From positions 2,046,001 to 2,110,000 of the forward strand of contig NZ_CP014944.1 of the NCBI RefSeq assembly GCF_001767295.1: a DNA stretch of 64,000 bases, in the 5' to 3' direction. The DNA comes from Colwellia sp. PAMC 20917. GTDB lineage: Bacteria; Pseudomonadota; Gammaproteobacteria; Enterobacterales; Alteromonadaceae. Below, piece after piece: positions 8,945 to 22,089 of the stretch. A program made the translations under genes and the position numbers. The notes under the pieces were generated by a model, which did not search any database, had not been told where the DNA came from, and was given only the letters and a program-made list of their open reading frames with translations. Position 1 is the first letter of the stretch, and the number at the start of each line of letters is the position of its first letter.

Positions 8945-9904
8945 TTAAGCGCGTTCTATCGGAAAAGAAATTACATCCTCAATAGCACTTTTTTTTAGCG
9001 CGATCATCATTAAGCGGTCGATACCTAAAGCTACTCCTGCACATTGTGGTAGCCCTGATTGTAGAGCTTTAATAAAGTTCTCATCTATATTTTTAGTAAC
9101 AAGTCCTAGTTGTTGACGTTTACTGTTATCTTGTTCAAATCTTGTTATTTGAATATCAGCATCTGTTAATTCATTAAAGCCATTTGCTAACTCAACGCCC
9201 TTAAAATAGCATTCAAATCTTTGGGCGACACGTTTATCTTCAACACACTCTTTAGCTAAAGAAGCTTGCGCAATTGGAAAATTATAGACAAAGCATGGTC
9301 GAGATAAGCCAATATTCTTTTCTATAATTTCTGAAAAGATAAACTGTAGTAATAAGTCACAATCATCTGATTCATACAACCAATCTGCGGCTTTACCGTG
9401 TAACTCGATAACCTCATATAATTGATTAAAAGTTGCTGTTAAGGGATCTATACTGACGAATTTAATGAATAAATTTTGATAGGATATTTTTTCAGATTTT
9501 GGCGATTTTACCACTGTAGATAATAGTTCATCAACTTCAGCCATTAAATCGTGTTGATCAAAACCTATACGGTACCATTCTAATAGGGTGAACTCAGGAT
9601 TGTGATAACGGCCTGAATCTTCATGACGAAATGCTTTACAGATTTGGAAGATACAGCCATAACCTGAGGCAAGTAGTCGTTTCATATGAAACTCAGGTGA
9701 AGTTTGTAAATATAGCTGTTGAGATTGATCTATATCGCTGTTATCTAAATAGTTGTATTGGGTGCTAAAGGCATCAAGGTAAGGGTCTGTTACTGTTCCC
9801 ATAGAGAGTGATGGTGTTTCAACTTCAATAACATTTTTATTTTTAAAAAAATCTCTGATCGCATTAATAACATTTCCTCTAGACTTAGCTACTTCCCACT
9901 TCAT
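8945..9904 (-). CDS. epmA: elongation factor P beta-lysine ligase EpmA
   Basis: 319 residues, close to the 325 of E. coli EpmA (GenX/PoxA/YjeA). It is a truncated class II lysyl-tRNA synthetase paralogue lacking the anticodon-binding domain, which attaches (R)-beta-lysine to a conserved lysine of EF-P. Class II motifs are visible: motif 1 around FFKNKNVIEVETPSLS, motif 2 around FRHEDSGRYHNPEFTLLEWYR, and motif 3 GVALGIDRLMMI near the C-terminus. The partners efp and epmB are not in this window. It lies downstream of the rRNA operon on the same strand, separated by the rrn terminator. Confidence 0.95.
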   Translation of the reverse strand: MKWEVAKSRGNVINAIRDFFKNKNVIEVETPSLSMGTVTDPYLDAFSTQYNYLDNSDIDQSQQLYLQTSPEFHMKRLLASGYGCIFQICKAFRHEDSGRYHNPEFTLLEWYRIGFDQHDLMAEVDELLSTVVKSPKSEKISYQNLFIKFVSIDPLTATFNQLYEVIELHGKAADWLYESDDCDLLLQFIFSEIIEKNIGLSRPCFVYNFPIAQASLAKECVEDKRVAQRFECYFKGVELANGFNELTDADIQITRFEQDNSKRQQLGLVTKNIDENFIKALQSGLPQCAGVALGIDRLMMIALKKSAIEDVISFPIERA

Positions 9905-10240
9905 TTACGTACACTACTTAAAATAAATAATTATAATTCTATAGAGTATATACGAAAAGCTAATCATCTGAGAAGTAGACAGATAACTATTAGAAATATC
10001 TAAAGCGCTATATTGATAAGGATGGGAATAACTATTTAACGTTACCGTATATTTGTTATCGATGTACGCTCAGCTTTGTTAATCATCTTGGAGTAAAAAA
10101 CAGCAAACATCTGCTAAGTGTATATTCAATTGGCACGTTGAATGTCCTACCCCGAGATAGGCATGTTTAACACAAGTCCACTATCGCAGCCGCTACTACT
10201 TTATTAGTTATAAATGCTGCATTTTCAAACGCCAGAAAGC
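9905..10240. other. gene-free stretch between epmA and the rrn terminator
   Basis: No convincing reading frame or tRNA. It should hold the epmA promoter; on the minus strand TATAAT occurs near 9930, preceded 16 bases upstream by TTTCGT, a weak match. A 10-base string identical to part of the 5S 3' end occurs at 10141-10150 and may be a decayed 5S fragment. Confidence 0.5.
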
Positions 10241-10272
10241 AAAAAACCCGTTACGTTAGTAACGGGTTTTTC
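10241..10272 (-). terminator. rho-independent terminator of the rRNA operon
   Basis: Minus-strand stem AAAACCCGTTAC/GTAACGGGTTTT with a short loop and a T-run, starting about 10 bases after the 5S 3' end. A GC-rich, strong intrinsic terminator closing the rrn transcript. Confidence 0.92.
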
Positions 10273-10280
10273 TAAATAGA

Positions 10281-10398
10281 AGCCTAGCAATGTCCTACTC
10301 TCACATGGGAACTCCCACACTACCATCGGCGCTACTGCGTTTCACTTCTGAGTTCGGAATGGGATCAGGTGGTGCCACAGTGCTATTGTCGCTAGACA
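10281..10398 (-). rRNA. rrf: 5S ribosomal RNA
   Basis: About 118 nt. The interior reads CCGAACTCAGAAGTGAAACG on the minus strand, followed by CGCCGATGGTAGTGTGGG, both nearly invariant in gammaproteobacterial 5S RNA. The two ends (TGTCTAGC and GCTAGGCT) pair to form helix I, which sets the boundaries to within 1-2 bases. Confidence 0.95.
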
Positions 10399-10544
10399 AA
10401 AAGGTTACAATCTTGAAAGCTGTTGCTCGCTAGAGCTATAAATATAAAAGCGTTTTCTTATTCAATTCATTATAGTGCGTGAAGTTATTCTATATATGTC
10501 AGTCTTCTACAAACACTTCGCAGTAAAACTACTTGGGTGTTGTA

Positions 10545-13434
<2,890 letters not shown>

Positions 13435-13856
13435 ATACAACCCTAAGTAGTCTTTCGACACGAAGTACACCGTGGAGACTAATCCACAGCAATTGTAAAG
13501 TCTGACATTTTCACGCACAAATAAATGTGTCTTGAATAAGATGTTTACTCTGAGTAAGAGCAAACAAATGTTGATTAATAGCTTTCACTATTAATCGCTT
13601 TTGTAGATACTTATAAAATGTGCAAATCACAGCGCGACACCGTTCATTGCTTTATAAATATCTTATTTATATCAGCTTTCCAGATTGTTAAAGAACTCAT
13701 TCTTAACGCGCATTCGGTTAAAAACGTGGTTTAAAAAACCAAATTAATATTCACTCACCAGATACTGAAACACGTTCAGCATGACGAAAGTAAACCTTAA
13801 TTTGGTCTTTTCTTTAATGAAGAATCATAATGGTCTCCTATATTATAAATATAGGA
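13435..13856 (-). other. 23S-side internal transcribed spacer
   Basis: 422 bp between tRNA-Ala and 23S. It contains a boxA-type antitermination sequence at 13673-13697, the 5' strand of the 23S processing stem next to 13435, and otherwise A/T-rich sequence. I found no second tRNA, so there is no tRNA-Ile in this operon. Confidence 0.75.
13673..13697 (-). promoter_or_regulatory. rrn boxA antitermination element in the spacer
   Basis: The minus strand reads AGTTCTTTAACAATCTGG followed by AAAGCTG, essentially the enterobacterial rrn spacer boxA TGCTCTTTAACAA and its conserved flank. It recruits the NusB-S10 antitermination complex. Confidence 0.8.
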
Positions 13857-13932
13857 TGGTGGAGCTATGCAGGATCGAACTGCAGACCTCCTGCGTGCAA
13901 GGCAGGCGCTCTCCCAGCTGAGCTATAGCCCC
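13857..13932 (-). tRNA. alaT: tRNA-Ala(UGC)
   Basis: 76 nt with encoded CCA. Acceptor GGGGCTA pairs with TAGCTCC, the D-arm is AGCTCAGCTGGGAGAGC, the anticodon arm CCTGCCTTGCACGCAGG gives anticodon TGC, and the T-arm contains GTTCGATC. It is the only tRNA in the 16S-23S spacer. Confidence 0.97.
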
Positions 13933-13951
13933 ATCGGGATTCTTCTAATTT

Positions 13952-13978
13952 GTTATCATGTAATTTGTGTAGACACTC
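13952..13978 (-). other. 3' arm of the 16S pre-rRNA processing stem
   Basis: This 27-nt segment is reverse complementary to 15799-15825 at 25 of 27 positions. The two arms bracket 16S and form the long helix cut by RNase III during rRNA maturation. Confidence 0.85.
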
Positions 13979-14020
13979 GTGAAACTCAAGAGTTTCCATT
14001 AAACTGTTTTTACTTCAAGA

Positions 14021-15565
<1,545 letters not shown>

Positions 15566-15798
15566 AAAAATCGTTTGTGATGCTTAACCTAAGCTAAGAC
15601 ATCTGCTCAATGAATTCTGTCGTGTTACCAGCAACTCTTAAAAGAGAAGTAGTAACTACATAAAACGTACTAATCACTCTCTAATAAAAGAGTATGATTA
15701 ATACTTAATCTGTGTGACATCATTATTAAACTGTTTTACGTCTTTCCTTGCCTCTCGTTAGAGAATTAAGAACCGACTATGTAAAATCAATGTAATGT

Positions 15799-15825
15799 GA
15801 GTGTCCACACAAATTGCATGATAAC
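15799..15825 (-). other. 5' arm of the 16S pre-rRNA processing stem
   Basis: Complementary to 13952-13978 with two mismatches over 27 nt. It lies in the leader about 235 nt upstream of mature 16S, next to the leader boxA. Confidence 0.85.
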
Positions 15826-15846
15826 TAATTGTTAAAGAAAAACTCA
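15826..15846 (-). promoter_or_regulatory. rrn leader boxA
   Basis: The minus strand reads TTTTTCTTTAACAATTA, matching the boxA core CTTTAACAA, located in the 16S leader downstream of both promoters, as expected for Nus-factor antitermination. Confidence 0.7.
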
Positions 15847-15941
15847 TTTACTTAACGTAAAGAGTTAGATATAAAACCCATTCGTTTATACCTTTGGAGC
15901 GTTGCTCCGTTGCTGCAGGCCTTGCCTGAAGCGAGATGCGC

Positions 15942-15969
15942 ATGATACGCTTCTCAGTTTTGATGTCAA
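15942..15969 (-). promoter_or_regulatory. rrn promoter P2
   Basis: Minus strand: -35 TTGACA, 16-bp spacer, -10 TATCAT, then discriminator GCGC. It lies about 370 bp upstream of 16S. The perfect -35, short spacer and GC-rich discriminator are typical of stringently controlled rRNA promoters. Confidence 0.85.
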
Positions 15970-16110
15970 CGTTTTATTTAATTTAATTTGAAGTTTCTTT
16001 TCGAAGATTCAAACCTTATCTATAAAACGTTAAGTTAACTACTTTACTCTAAAGTGATGTAGATAACTTATCAAAACGTTCGTTTGGGTTACCCCTTGGA
16101 ACTGGAGCGC

Positions 16111-16138
16111 ATTCTAGACATTTCTCGCTGGGCGTCAA
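16111..16138 (-). promoter_or_regulatory. rrn promoter P1
   Basis: Minus strand: -35 TTGACG, 16-bp spacer, -10 TAGAAT, then GCGCTCC. The A/T-rich stretch upstream (16139-16175, with an A6 run) is a candidate UP element. It lies 169 bp upstream of P2 with the same architecture. Apart from leader, P1, P2 and the purD terminator, the interval 15566-16379 holds no gene. Confidence 0.85.
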
Positions 16139-16326
16139 CCCTTTTTTGTCATAAATTTGAAATAATCGATCGTTCGGTCAATTAACATACATACCGCGTT
16201 GTTATTGAGCTTTATTAAAGCTACTACAGTAATTATTAATTTTTTATCAGTTATAACTAAACAAAACCTAACAATGATCATTTCAGTTTACTGTAGGGGA
16301 TCTTGAGATATTCGTGGATTTTAGCT

Positions 16327-16356
16327 AATAAAAAAGCCTCTTAAAAGAGGCTTTCA
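16327..16356 (-). terminator. rho-independent terminator of purD
   Basis: Minus-strand stem AAAGCCTCTT/AAGAGGCTTT with a short loop followed by T6, starting about 25 bases after the purD stop and before rrn P1. Confidence 0.9.
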
Positions 16357-16379
16357 TTTCAACACTTAAAAAGTATAAG

Positions 16380-17666
16380 TTAACTTTGTTCTCTAGCGAT
16401 TGCACGATAGGCAATATCTGTTCTGAATTGTACTTCTTCCCAGCTTATTTCGTGTAATAAAGCATAGGCAGATTTTTGCGCTTGTGTAACTGTTTCGCCT
16501 AATGCAGTAGCACAAAGCACTCGACCGCCAGCCGTCACTATCTCACCATTAATTTCAGTGGTGCCCGCATGGAAAGTTTTTCTGTCTGGATGCTGGTTAG
16601 TTTCTAAACCTGAAATCACTTTACCTTTGGCGTAAGTGCCAGGATAACCGCCGGCCGCTAATACTACACCTACCGCTGGACGTGAATCAAAATCAATAGT
16701 CGCTGTATCTAACTTACCAGCACAGGCCAGTAAACATAACTCAACGATATCAGACTTTAAACGCATCATAATAGGTTGTGTTTCTGGATCACCAAATCGA
16801 CAGTTGTATTCAATCACTTTTGGCGTACCTGTCGCATCTATCATTAAGCCAGCATATAAGAAACCAGTATAAGGGGCATCTTCTTTAGCCATACCCTGCA
16901 CTGTAGGATATATGACTTCATCCATAATACGTTGATGAAGTTCAGCGGTAACTACTGGCGCTGGTGAATAAGCGCCCATACCACCTGTATTTGGTCCTTC
17001 GTCATTATTATAAGCACGCTTATGATCTTGACTTGTTGCCATGGCTAAAACATTTTTGCCATCAACCATAACAATAAAGCTCGCTTCTTCACCATCTAAA
17101 AATTCTTCGATGACAACACGATGCCCGGCATCTCCAAAAGCATTACCAGCAAGCATATCTTTAATAGCGTCTTCAGCTTCTGGCAATGTCATTGCGACAA
17201 TAACGCCTTTACCCGCTGCTAAGCCATCAGCTTTAATAACAATAGGTGCGCCTTTTTCACGAACATAAGCTAACGCAGCTTCTATTTCAGTAAAATTTTG
17301 GTACCAGCCTGTAGGAATGTTGTGACGAGCTAAGAAGTCTTTAGTAAATGCTTTTGAACCTTCAAGTTGTGACGCTTTAGCACTTGGACCAAAAATAGTT
17401 AACCCCTCGGCTTGAAAGGCATCAACAACGCCGTCAACAAGTGGCTGCTCTGGGCCAACAATCGTTAGGGTAATGTTTTGAGTTTTAGCAAAGTCGACTA
17501 GTGCAGCAGTATCGCCAGCGGATATGGCAACATTTTCTACTTTATTTTCTGTTGCTGAACCGGCATTACCTGGTGCAACAAATACTTTTTCTACTTGTGA
17601 TGATTGTGCAGCTTTCCATGCGAGTGCATGTTCACGACCACCACTACCTATTACTAAAACATTCAT
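16380..17666 (-). CDS. purD: phosphoribosylamine-glycine ligase (GAR synthetase)
   Basis: 428 residues, normal for the family. It catalyses the second step of purine synthesis: phosphoribosylamine + glycine + ATP to GAR. The N-terminal nucleotide-fold domain starts MNVLVIGSGGREHALAWK. The ATP-grasp domain follows, with glycine-rich loop KADGLAAGKGV (about 145-155), the segment NTGGMGAYSPAP, and the metal-ligand segment EYNCRFGDPETQ. It is separated from purH by a methyltransferase-like gene with its own terminator, so the usual purHD unit is split here. Confidence 0.98.
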   Translation of the reverse strand: MNVLVIGSGGREHALAWKAAQSSQVEKVFVAPGNAGSATENKVENVAISAGDTAALVDFAKTQNITLTIVGPEQPLVDGVVDAFQAEGLTIFGPSAKASQLEGSKAFTKDFLARHNIPTGWYQNFTEIEAALAYVREKGAPIVIKADGLAAGKGVIVAMTLPEAEDAIKDMLAGNAFGDAGHRVVIEEFLDGEEASFIVMVDGKNVLAMATSQDHKRAYNNDEGPNTGGMGAYSPAPVVTAELHQRIMDEVIYPTVQGMAKEDAPYTGFLYAGLMIDATGTPKVIEYNCRFGDPETQPIMMRLKSDIVELCLLACAGKLDTATIDFDSRPAVGVVLAAGGYPGTYAKGKVISGLETNQHPDRKTFHAGTTEINGEIVTAGGRVLCATALGETVTQAQKSAYALLHEISWEEVQFRTDIAYRAIAREQS

Positions 17667-17702
17667 TTATCTTAACCCTACTTTATTTGCTAGAAAATAT
17701 GC

Positions 17703-17742
17703 TAAAAAACTTGCGCCATTATAAGGGAAGTTATGGCGCAAG
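17703..17742 (-). terminator. rho-independent terminator of the methyltransferase-like gene
   Basis: Minus-strand stem CTTGCGCCAT/ATGGCGCAAG (10 bp, loop 13) followed by T6. It directly follows the stop at 17751 and lies upstream of purD. Confidence 0.85.
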
Positions 17743-17750
17743 TCTTAAGA

Positions 17751-18578
17751 TTATTTAGCTACTTTTGCAAATTTTAAAGTCATTCGATCACTTTCACCGA
17801 TAGCCAGATATTTTTCTCTTTCTTTATCTTTTAATGCAAGTGACGGGGGTAATGTCCAGACACCTTTTTCATAACTTGCTTTGTCTTTAGCATTAGCATT
17901 TACTTCACTACTGGCAATAAAAGTAAATCCAGCAGCTTCAGCTTGTGCAATTGTCTTTTCCACAGAAACATAGCCGCTATTCATATCGTTAGCTGTTGCG
18001 CCTTTTGGTAAACGATGTTCAACGACACCTAAAATACCACCGGTTTTTAATGCCTTAAAGGCATCAATAAAGACTTGGCTTACACCTTCTTCTCCCCAGT
18101 TATGTAAATTACGAAAAGTCAGTACCATATCGGCAGAACCAGCGGGGGCTAATTCACTGGCTTTCTTAGGCACAAAGTTAGAGAGTTCAACTTCACTAAA
18201 CATCTCATGACTAGCCAATTTTTTTACTAACTTTTTACGGGAATTACTGTAATAGTTGTCTTCACCGGTATCAGGATAATGAGCACCGATTAACTTTCCT
18301 TTGCCTTTTAACGCTGGGGCTAAAATTTCAGTGTACCAACCACCACCAGGTGTTATCTCAACAACAGTCATTGATGAATTAAAACCAAAAAATTCTAAGG
18401 TTTGTTGTGGATGACGGTATTCATCGCGCATTTTATTAGCCGCGGATCTATGTTCACTAGCAACCGCTTGGGCTAACTGTGTATTAGCCATAGGTTGCAT
18501 GGCTTGATCAGCGTAAGAAACACTGGCTAATGACAGGCTGATGATTGAAGCTGATAATAAAGTTTTTATTGTTTTCAT
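17751..18578 (-). CDS. exported SAM-dependent methyltransferase-like protein (COG4798 type)
   Basis: 275 residues from the ATG at 18578, which has GGAAAAG upstream; an ATG four codons earlier is also possible. The N-terminus is a clear Sec signal peptide (KTLLSASIISLSLASVSYA, cut before DQ). The mature part is a class I methyltransferase fold: motif I region MTVVEITPGGGWYTEILAP, motif II/III region around ADMVLTFRNLHNW, and GGILGVVEHRLP. This matches the predicted-methyltransferase family COG4798, whose substrate is unknown. An S-adenosylmethionine-type fold outside the cytoplasm is odd. It lies between purH and purD with its own terminator; a link to purines is not implied. Confidence 0.85.
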   Translation of the reverse strand: MKTIKTLLSASIISLSLASVSYADQAMQPMANTQLAQAVASEHRSAANKMRDEYRHPQQTLEFFGFNSSMTVVEITPGGGWYTEILAPALKGKGKLIGAHYPDTGEDNYYSNSRKKLVKKLASHEMFSEVELSNFVPKKASELAPAGSADMVLTFRNLHNWGEEGVSQVFIDAFKALKTGGILGVVEHRLPKGATANDMNSGYVSVEKTIAQAEAAGFTFIASSEVNANAKDKASYEKGVWTLPPSLALKDKEREKYLAIGESDRMTLKFAKVAK

Positions 18579-18590
18579 TTGCTTTTCCAT

Positions 18591-18836
18591 ATCAAGAATA
18601 AAGGTTAACTCGACATGTTATAGCAGATTTTAAAAGAAGAAACAGATAAGGGGGATAAAAGAAAAGTATTTAACCTTGTTGAAGTGTAACATTTTATCAA
18701 CAAGGCTAATAAAGCCGTTATTTGGAAATGCTTTAAGCTGGTTAGTGAAAATTAAAAGCGGAAGCGCGGAGCGTAGTTTATCTACTTGAGCACTTGCAAC
18801 GAATAATTTTATTTAACCAACGATAAGCAAACCGAC
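18591..18836. other. intergenic region with a 9-bp inverted repeat
   Basis: 246 bp between purH and the methyltransferase-like gene. It contains CCTTGTTGA (18674-18682) and its exact reverse complement (18697-18705). No T-run follows, so it is not a clear terminator. It must hold the promoter of the methyltransferase-like gene unless that gene is read through from purH. Confidence 0.5.
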
Positions 18837-20438
18837 TTAATGGCGAAAGTGACGCATTCCGGTGAACACCATAGCTATGTTATGTTCATCGGCAGCGGCA
18901 ATAACTTCATTATCACGCATAGAACCGCCCGGTTGAATAACAGCAGTAATGCCCGCTTCAGCGGCAGCATCTAAACCATCACGAAATGGAAAGAATGCAT
19001 CAGATGCCATGACTGAACCTTTAACTTCTAAGTTTTCATCTGCAGCTTTGATACCAGCAACTTTAGCTGAGTAAACTCGGCTCATTTGACCGGCACCGAC
19101 ACCAATAGTCATGCTATTTTTAACGTAAACAATCGCATTAGATTTCACGTATTTCGCTACTTTCCAACAGAATTGTAAGTCACGCATTTCATCAGCAGTG
19201 GGTTGGCGTTTAGTAACAACTTTCAAATCATCGCTGGTCACTTTGCCTTGGTCTCTGTCTTGAACCAATAAGCCACCATTAACACGTTTAAGATCAAAAC
19301 CGGTAGTTTTGGTCGACCATTCACCACAGGCTAATAAACGTAAGTTAGGTTTAGCAGCAACAATTTGTGCCGCAGCCTCTGAAACACTTGGCGCGATAAT
19401 AACTTCGACAAACTGGCGAGAAACAATAGCTTCTGCTGTGTCGGCATCTAATTCACGGTTGAAGGCGATAATGCCACCAAATGCTGAGGTAGGATCTGTA
19501 CGATAAGCACCTTCGTAAGCGGCTAAAATATTGTCACCAATAGAAACACCACAAGGGTTAGCATGTTTAACGATAACACACGCCGGCTCATCAAATTCTT
19601 TAACACATTCTAAAGCGGCATCCGTGTCAGCTATATTGTTATAAGAAAGCGCTTTGCCTTGTAATTGCTTAGCCGTTGAAACCGATGCTTCTTCAGGATT
19701 TGCTTCGACATAAAAAGCAGCATCCTGATGCGAGTTTTCACCGTAACGTAAATCTTCAGTTTTAATAAACTGACTGTTAAAGGTGCGTGGAAATTTGTTT
19801 TTTTCTTTAAAGTTAACTTCGCTTTTTTCACCACTTCGCGCACTAAGCATTTTGCCAAAGTAATTTGCGATCATACCGTCGTAAGCTGCAGTATGTTCAT
19901 AGGCAGCAATAGCTAAGTCAAAGCGTGTGTTATACGTTAATGAATCATCGTTACTATTCATTTCTGCTAATACGCGCTCATAATCGTGAGCATTAACAAT
20001 AATCGTCACGTCTTTATGATTTTTTGCCGCTGCACGAACCATAGTGGGTCCACCGATATCAATATTCTCAATCGCGTTTTCTAAGCTACAGTTTTCATCA
20101 CTAACTGCGTTAGCAAATGGGTAAAGGTTAACGACAACAAGATCAATCGCGCTAATATCGTTTTCAGCCATAACGGCTTCATCCATACCACGGCGCGCTA
20201 AAATTCCGCCATGAACTTTTGGATGAAGTGTTTTAACACGACCGTCCATAATTTCAGGGTGACCTGTGTATTTAGAAACTTCAGTAACTTGTATACCATT
20301 ATCAGCTAATAATTTTGCTGTGCCGCCGGTTGATAAAATATCAACACCTTTTTGCGCTAAACTACGAGCGAAATCGACAATACCTGTTTTATCAGAAACA
20401 CTTAATAATGCACGTTTGATTGGGCGTGGAGTATCCAT
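18837..20438 (-). CDS. purH: bifunctional AICAR formyltransferase / IMP cyclohydrolase
   Basis: 533 residues, usual for PurH. It performs the last two steps of IMP synthesis. The N-terminal IMP cyclohydrolase (MGS-like) domain begins [20 protein letters not shown] and has STGGTAKLL and [16 protein letters not shown]. The C-terminal AICAR transformylase contains the catalytic KHANPCG segment and [20 protein letters not shown]. No clear PurR operator was seen in the 180 bp upstream. Confidence 0.98.
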   Translation of the reverse strand: MDTPRPIKRALLSVSDKTGIVDFARSLAQKGVDILSTGGTAKLLADNGIQVTEVSKYTGHPEIMDGRVKTLHPKVHGGILARRGMDEAVMAENDISAIDLVVVNLYPFANAVSDENCSLENAIENIDIGGPTMVRAAAKNHKDVTIIVNAHDYERVLAEMNSNDDSLTYNTRFDLAIAAYEHTAAYDGMIANYFGKMLSARSGEKSEVNFKEKNKFPRTFNSQFIKTEDLRYGENSHQDAAFYVEANPEEASVSTAKQLQGKALSYNNIADTDAALECVKEFDEPACVIVKHANPCGVSIGDNILAAYEGAYRTDPTSAFGGIIAFNRELDADTAEAIVSRQFVEVIIAPSVSEAAAQIVAAKPNLRLLACGEWSTKTTGFDLKRVNGGLLVQDRDQGKVTSDDLKVVTKRQPTADEMRDLQFCWKVAKYVKSNAIVYVKNSMTIGVGAGQMSRVYSAKVAGIKAADENLEVKGSVMASDAFFPFRDGLDAAAEAGITAVIQPGGSMRDNEVIAAADEHNIAMVFTGMRHFRH

Positions 20439-20572
20439 TGCTTTATTGTTAACCTTAAAGTTAGTTTAATTGTCTGGCCGTTGACATTTGTCCTTGGCAG
20501 TGATTTTTTAAAATAAATCCTTTACTCAGTAATGAGTAGCTAGCTGAAGAAAACCCCTTAGCTAGAAATAAA

Positions 20573-20594
20573 GAAAGCACCCTAGGGTGCTTTC
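20573..20594 (-). terminator. terminator of dusB-fis
   Basis: Perfect 22-bp palindrome with arms GAAAGCACCCT and AGGGTGCTTTC, about 28 bases past the fis stop, followed on the minus strand by a T-rich stretch (TTTATTT). Confidence 0.8.
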
Positions 20595-20621
20595 GATTGA
20601 CAGGGACAACCTGTCTATTTT

Positions 20622-20909
20622 TTAGTTCATGCCGTATTTTTTAAGCTTCTTACGTAAAGTACCGCGATTGATACCTAACAAGTTAGCTGCACGTGTTTGG
20701 TTACCGCGCGTATACTTCATAACTTCTTCTAACATTGGCGCTTCGATTTCAGAAAGTACAAGGTCGTACATATCATCTACATCATTACCATTTAATTGCG
20801 ATAAGTAGTTACTGATAGCTTGTTTAGCTTGAGTACGTAATGGAGAATACTCAGCTTGAGTTTGGATCTTGCCAGTAACGAATGGTGATGAAATATTTTG
20901 TTCAAACAT
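20622..20909 (-). CDS. fis: DNA-binding protein Fis
   Basis: 95 residues (98 in E. coli). A nucleoid protein that bends DNA, activates rRNA promoters and stimulates inversion and recombination systems. The N-terminal beta-hairpin region is followed by the helical dimer core ([18 protein letters not shown]) and the C-terminal helix-turn-helix [20 protein letters not shown]. It starts 20 bases after dusB on the same strand, the standard dusB-fis operon. A plausible target, the rrn P1 region, is in this window. Confidence 0.97.
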   Translation of the reverse strand: MFEQNISSPFVTGKIQTQAEYSPLRTQAKQAISNYLSQLNGNDVDDMYDLVLSEIEAPMLEEVMKYTRGNQTRAANLLGINRGTLRKKLKKYGMN

Positions 20910-20929
20910 AAAGTTCAGACTCTTTCTAG

Positions 20930-21895
20930 TTAATTTAAATTATCAAAATACAGTTCTAATGCATCAAGTTGATCGGTAGATGACTCTAATGCATTAAAAA
21001 CAGAACGAAATTTTTTCTCTTGGTCATACGCGAGCATATACCAAGCAACGTGCTTACGAGCAAAACGAACACCCATAAAGTCACCGTAAAAGTTGTGTAA
21101 GTCCTTTACATGCCCAATAACTATCGGACAAATCTCTTCCAATGAGGGGGCAGACAAATGTTCACCCGTTTTCAAGAAATGATTAATCTCTCGAAAAATC
21201 CAAGGTTTCCCTTGGGCACCACGACCCACCATTACGGCATCAGCCCCAGTAAAATTTAATACCTGCGCCGCTTTGATTGCGCTGGTAATATCGCCATTAG
21301 CCACAACGGGAATACTAACCGCTTGCTTGATGGCTTTTATCGTTTCGTATTCCGCATCCCCTTTATAAAAATCATTACGGGTGCGACCATGAACGACTAA
21401 AGACTGAATACCGTTGTGCTCAGCAATTTTAGCAATTTCAATGCCGTTGCGAGTGTTCTCACACCAGCCGGTACGAATTTTAAGTGTTACTGGCACGTTT
21501 ACCGCATCAACAACACTTCGCACTATTTCTTCAACTAATTTAGGTTCTTTTAATAATGCAGAACCCGCGAGCTTTTTATTGACCTTTTTAGCAGGACAGC
21601 CCATATTAATATCTATAATTTGTGCGCCATTTTCAACATTAACTTTAGCAGCAAACGCTAACTCTTCAGGATCTGAACCGGCAATTTGTACCGAACGAAT
21701 ACCTGCAAATTCACTATGAATACTTCGTCGCTTAGATTTTTCGGTATGCCATACTTTGGGATTAGACGAAATCATTTCTGACACGGCTAACCCTGCTCCC
21801 ATTTGACAACACAGTTGTCGAAAAGGTTGGTCGGTTATTCCGGCCATTGGAGCAAGCATTACATTACTTGATAAAGTATACGAACCTATATTCAT
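20930..21895 (-). CDS. dusB: tRNA-dihydrouridine synthase B
   Basis: 321 residues. An FMN-dependent enzyme reducing uridine to dihydrouridine in the tRNA D-loop (position 17 in E. coli). The TIM barrel begins [19 protein letters not shown]. The catalytic cysteine lies in [12 protein letters not shown], followed by LKIRTGW, the VHGRTR motif and VVANGDI. The FMN-phosphate loop is [15 protein letters not shown], and a helical C-terminal domain binds tRNA. It is first in the dusB-fis operon; the 190-bp gap to prmA should hold the growth-rate-controlled promoter. Confidence 0.97.
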   Translation of the reverse strand: MNIGSYTLSSNVMLAPMAGITDQPFRQLCCQMGAGLAVSEMISSNPKVWHTEKSKRRSIHSEFAGIRSVQIAGSDPEELAFAAKVNVENGAQIIDINMGCPAKKVNKKLAGSALLKEPKLVEEIVRSVVDAVNVPVTLKIRTGWCENTRNGIEIAKIAEHNGIQSLVVHGRTRNDFYKGDAEYETIKAIKQAVSIPVVANGDITSAIKAAQVLNFTGADAVMVGRGAQGKPWIFREINHFLKTGEHLSAPSLEEICPIVIGHVKDLHNFYGDFMGVRFARKHVAWYMLAYDQEKKFRSVFNALESSTDQLDALELYFDNLN

Positions 21896-22089
21896 GTTGC
21901 TGTTTTTTTGAGCTACTATTCAAAAGGGCGCTAAGTTTACGTGTTTTTAAGGGAATTGAAAAGCATATAAATTGAACAATTCTTGCTTTTTTTTGCGTTT
22001 TTAATATTGACTTTTTGCAAACTATTGATGTGAGCAGAATTTGTACAAATAGCTAACGAATACTGCTCAATTAATAACAGGGTTTTTGA

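Noticed and set aside
13933-14020. Possible tRNA-Ile between 16S and tRNA-Ala
   Set aside because: No cloverleaf, no GAT anticodon loop or T-arm sequence; the segment is the 16S processing stem and A/T-rich spacer.
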